Assembly (NCBI GenBank): GCA_964580435.1
Contig: CAZOKP010000069.1
Location: 1 to 14,601 of the forward strand
Reading direction: 5' to 3'
Origin: CAZKEW01 sp964580435
GTDB lineage: Bacteria > Acidobacteriota > Aminicenantia > Aminicenantales > UBA8522
Length of the DNA: 14,601 bases
The notes beneath the pieces are model-generated. The model saw only the letters and a list, made by a program, of their open reading frames with translations, did not search any database and was not told where the DNA came from. The translations under genes were made by a program, and so were the position numbers. Below are positions 14,484-14,601 of the stretch, one piece after another (within the stretch, counting starts at the first letter, position 1; each line of letters opens with the position of its first letter).

Positions 14484-14601
14484 TATTCGTAGAGGCCAAT
14501 CCGGACACAGGCGTTGTCGTGCCGGTCACCGCCCGCGGGAAGCATTTCCAATTCCGTGATAGTCTTATGCAGATAGAAGGGGAGGGTGGCGTGGTTCGGG
14601 G
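14483..14601 (-). CDS. C-terminal end of an unrecognised gene entering from the right edge
   Basis: Thirty-eight codons are visible before a TAG at 14485-14483, with the 5' part outside the window. The tail reads PNHATLPFYLHKTITELE followed by MLPAGGDRHDNACVRIGLYE. It looks like real coding sequence: it has no internal stop, and its homologous copy at the left edge differs largely by codon-compatible changes plus two frameshifting gaps. I do not recognise the family from this short tail. It ends 87 nt before the GTG of the XdhC-like gene on the same strand. Confidence 0.55.
   Translation of the reverse strand, partial: PNHATLPFYLHKTITELEMLPAGGDRHDNACVRIGLYE
14535..14601 (-). repeat. Right arm of the inverted repeat shared by both window ends
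   Basis: This arm is the reverse-complement counterpart of positions 2-70, lying within the 3' part of the truncated gene. It includes the shared TTCTATCTGCAT and ATTGGAAATGC blocks. Similarity stops well before the stop codon of the right gene. Confidence 0.85.

Noticed and set aside
1..14601. A composite transposon or genomic island bounded by terminal inverted repeats
   Set aside because: The arms are coding 3' ends, no transposase or integrase lies inside, no target-site duplication is visible, and the contents are chromosomal housekeeping and envelope genes.

Overview
The window looks like chromosomal DNA of a moderately GC-rich Gram-negative bacterium. Evidence for an outer membrane is a TolC-type channel, a MacA-type adaptor and an ECF sigma/anti-sigma pair. 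The combination of a divergent Hfq-like protein, CarD, an octahaem cytochrome and a split MacAB-TolC pump suggests an Acidobacteriota/Aminicenantota-like lineage. That placement is inference from protein style only, and no rRNA or tRNA gene is present to settle it.

Left block (+ strand, about 120-3554): a near-consensus sigma-70 promoter lies directly against a CarD-type RNA-polymerase-binding regulator, so its mRNA should be leaderless or nearly so. It is followed by a CNNM/CorC-type membrane protein with CBS domains, then smpB (trans-translation, overlapping the previous gene by 23 nt), and then a secreted c-type cytochrome with eight CXXCH haem sites. Everything from 3551 to 14395 is on the minus strand. 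The two blocks meet at a TTAA that provides the stop codon of both convergent genes.

Minus strand, read right to left. (a) 14395-12687: xdhC-like and mocA-like genes for maturation of a molybdenum hydroxylase, overlapping by 4 nt, then a small secreted protein with its own TATAAT promoter. (b) 12133-5669: an ECF sigma factor, a zinc-type anti-sigma factor, a Spy/CpxP/CnrX-like periplasmic LTxxQ protein, a MacA-like adaptor, a LolD/MacB-type ATPase, a FtsX/MacB-type permease and a TolC-like channel. This reads as one self-contained envelope-stress-regulated tripartite efflux operon, with a plausible ECF-type autoregulatory promoter at 12209-12235. (c) 5615-3551: an SGNH hydrolase lacking the usual catalytic Asp, then an Hfq-like RNA-binding protein coupled by ATGA overlap to pdxA (vitamin B6 synthesis).

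The two ends of the window are inverted copies of each other: about 69 columns, about 90% identical, with two single-base gaps. Each copy is the 3' end of an unrecognised gene reading into the window. The right copy is an intact reading-frame end; the left one is frameshifted and degenerate. This may be a dispersed gene family at which the assembly broke, or a real inverted duplication. The best candidate for a little-described system is the sigma/anti-sigma/LTxxQ-sensor module driving a MacAB-TolC pump, which parallels CnrYXH metal sensing but with an ABC pump instead of an RND pump. No mobile element, CRISPR array or RNA gene was seen, and no gene-free stretch exceeds 300 bases.
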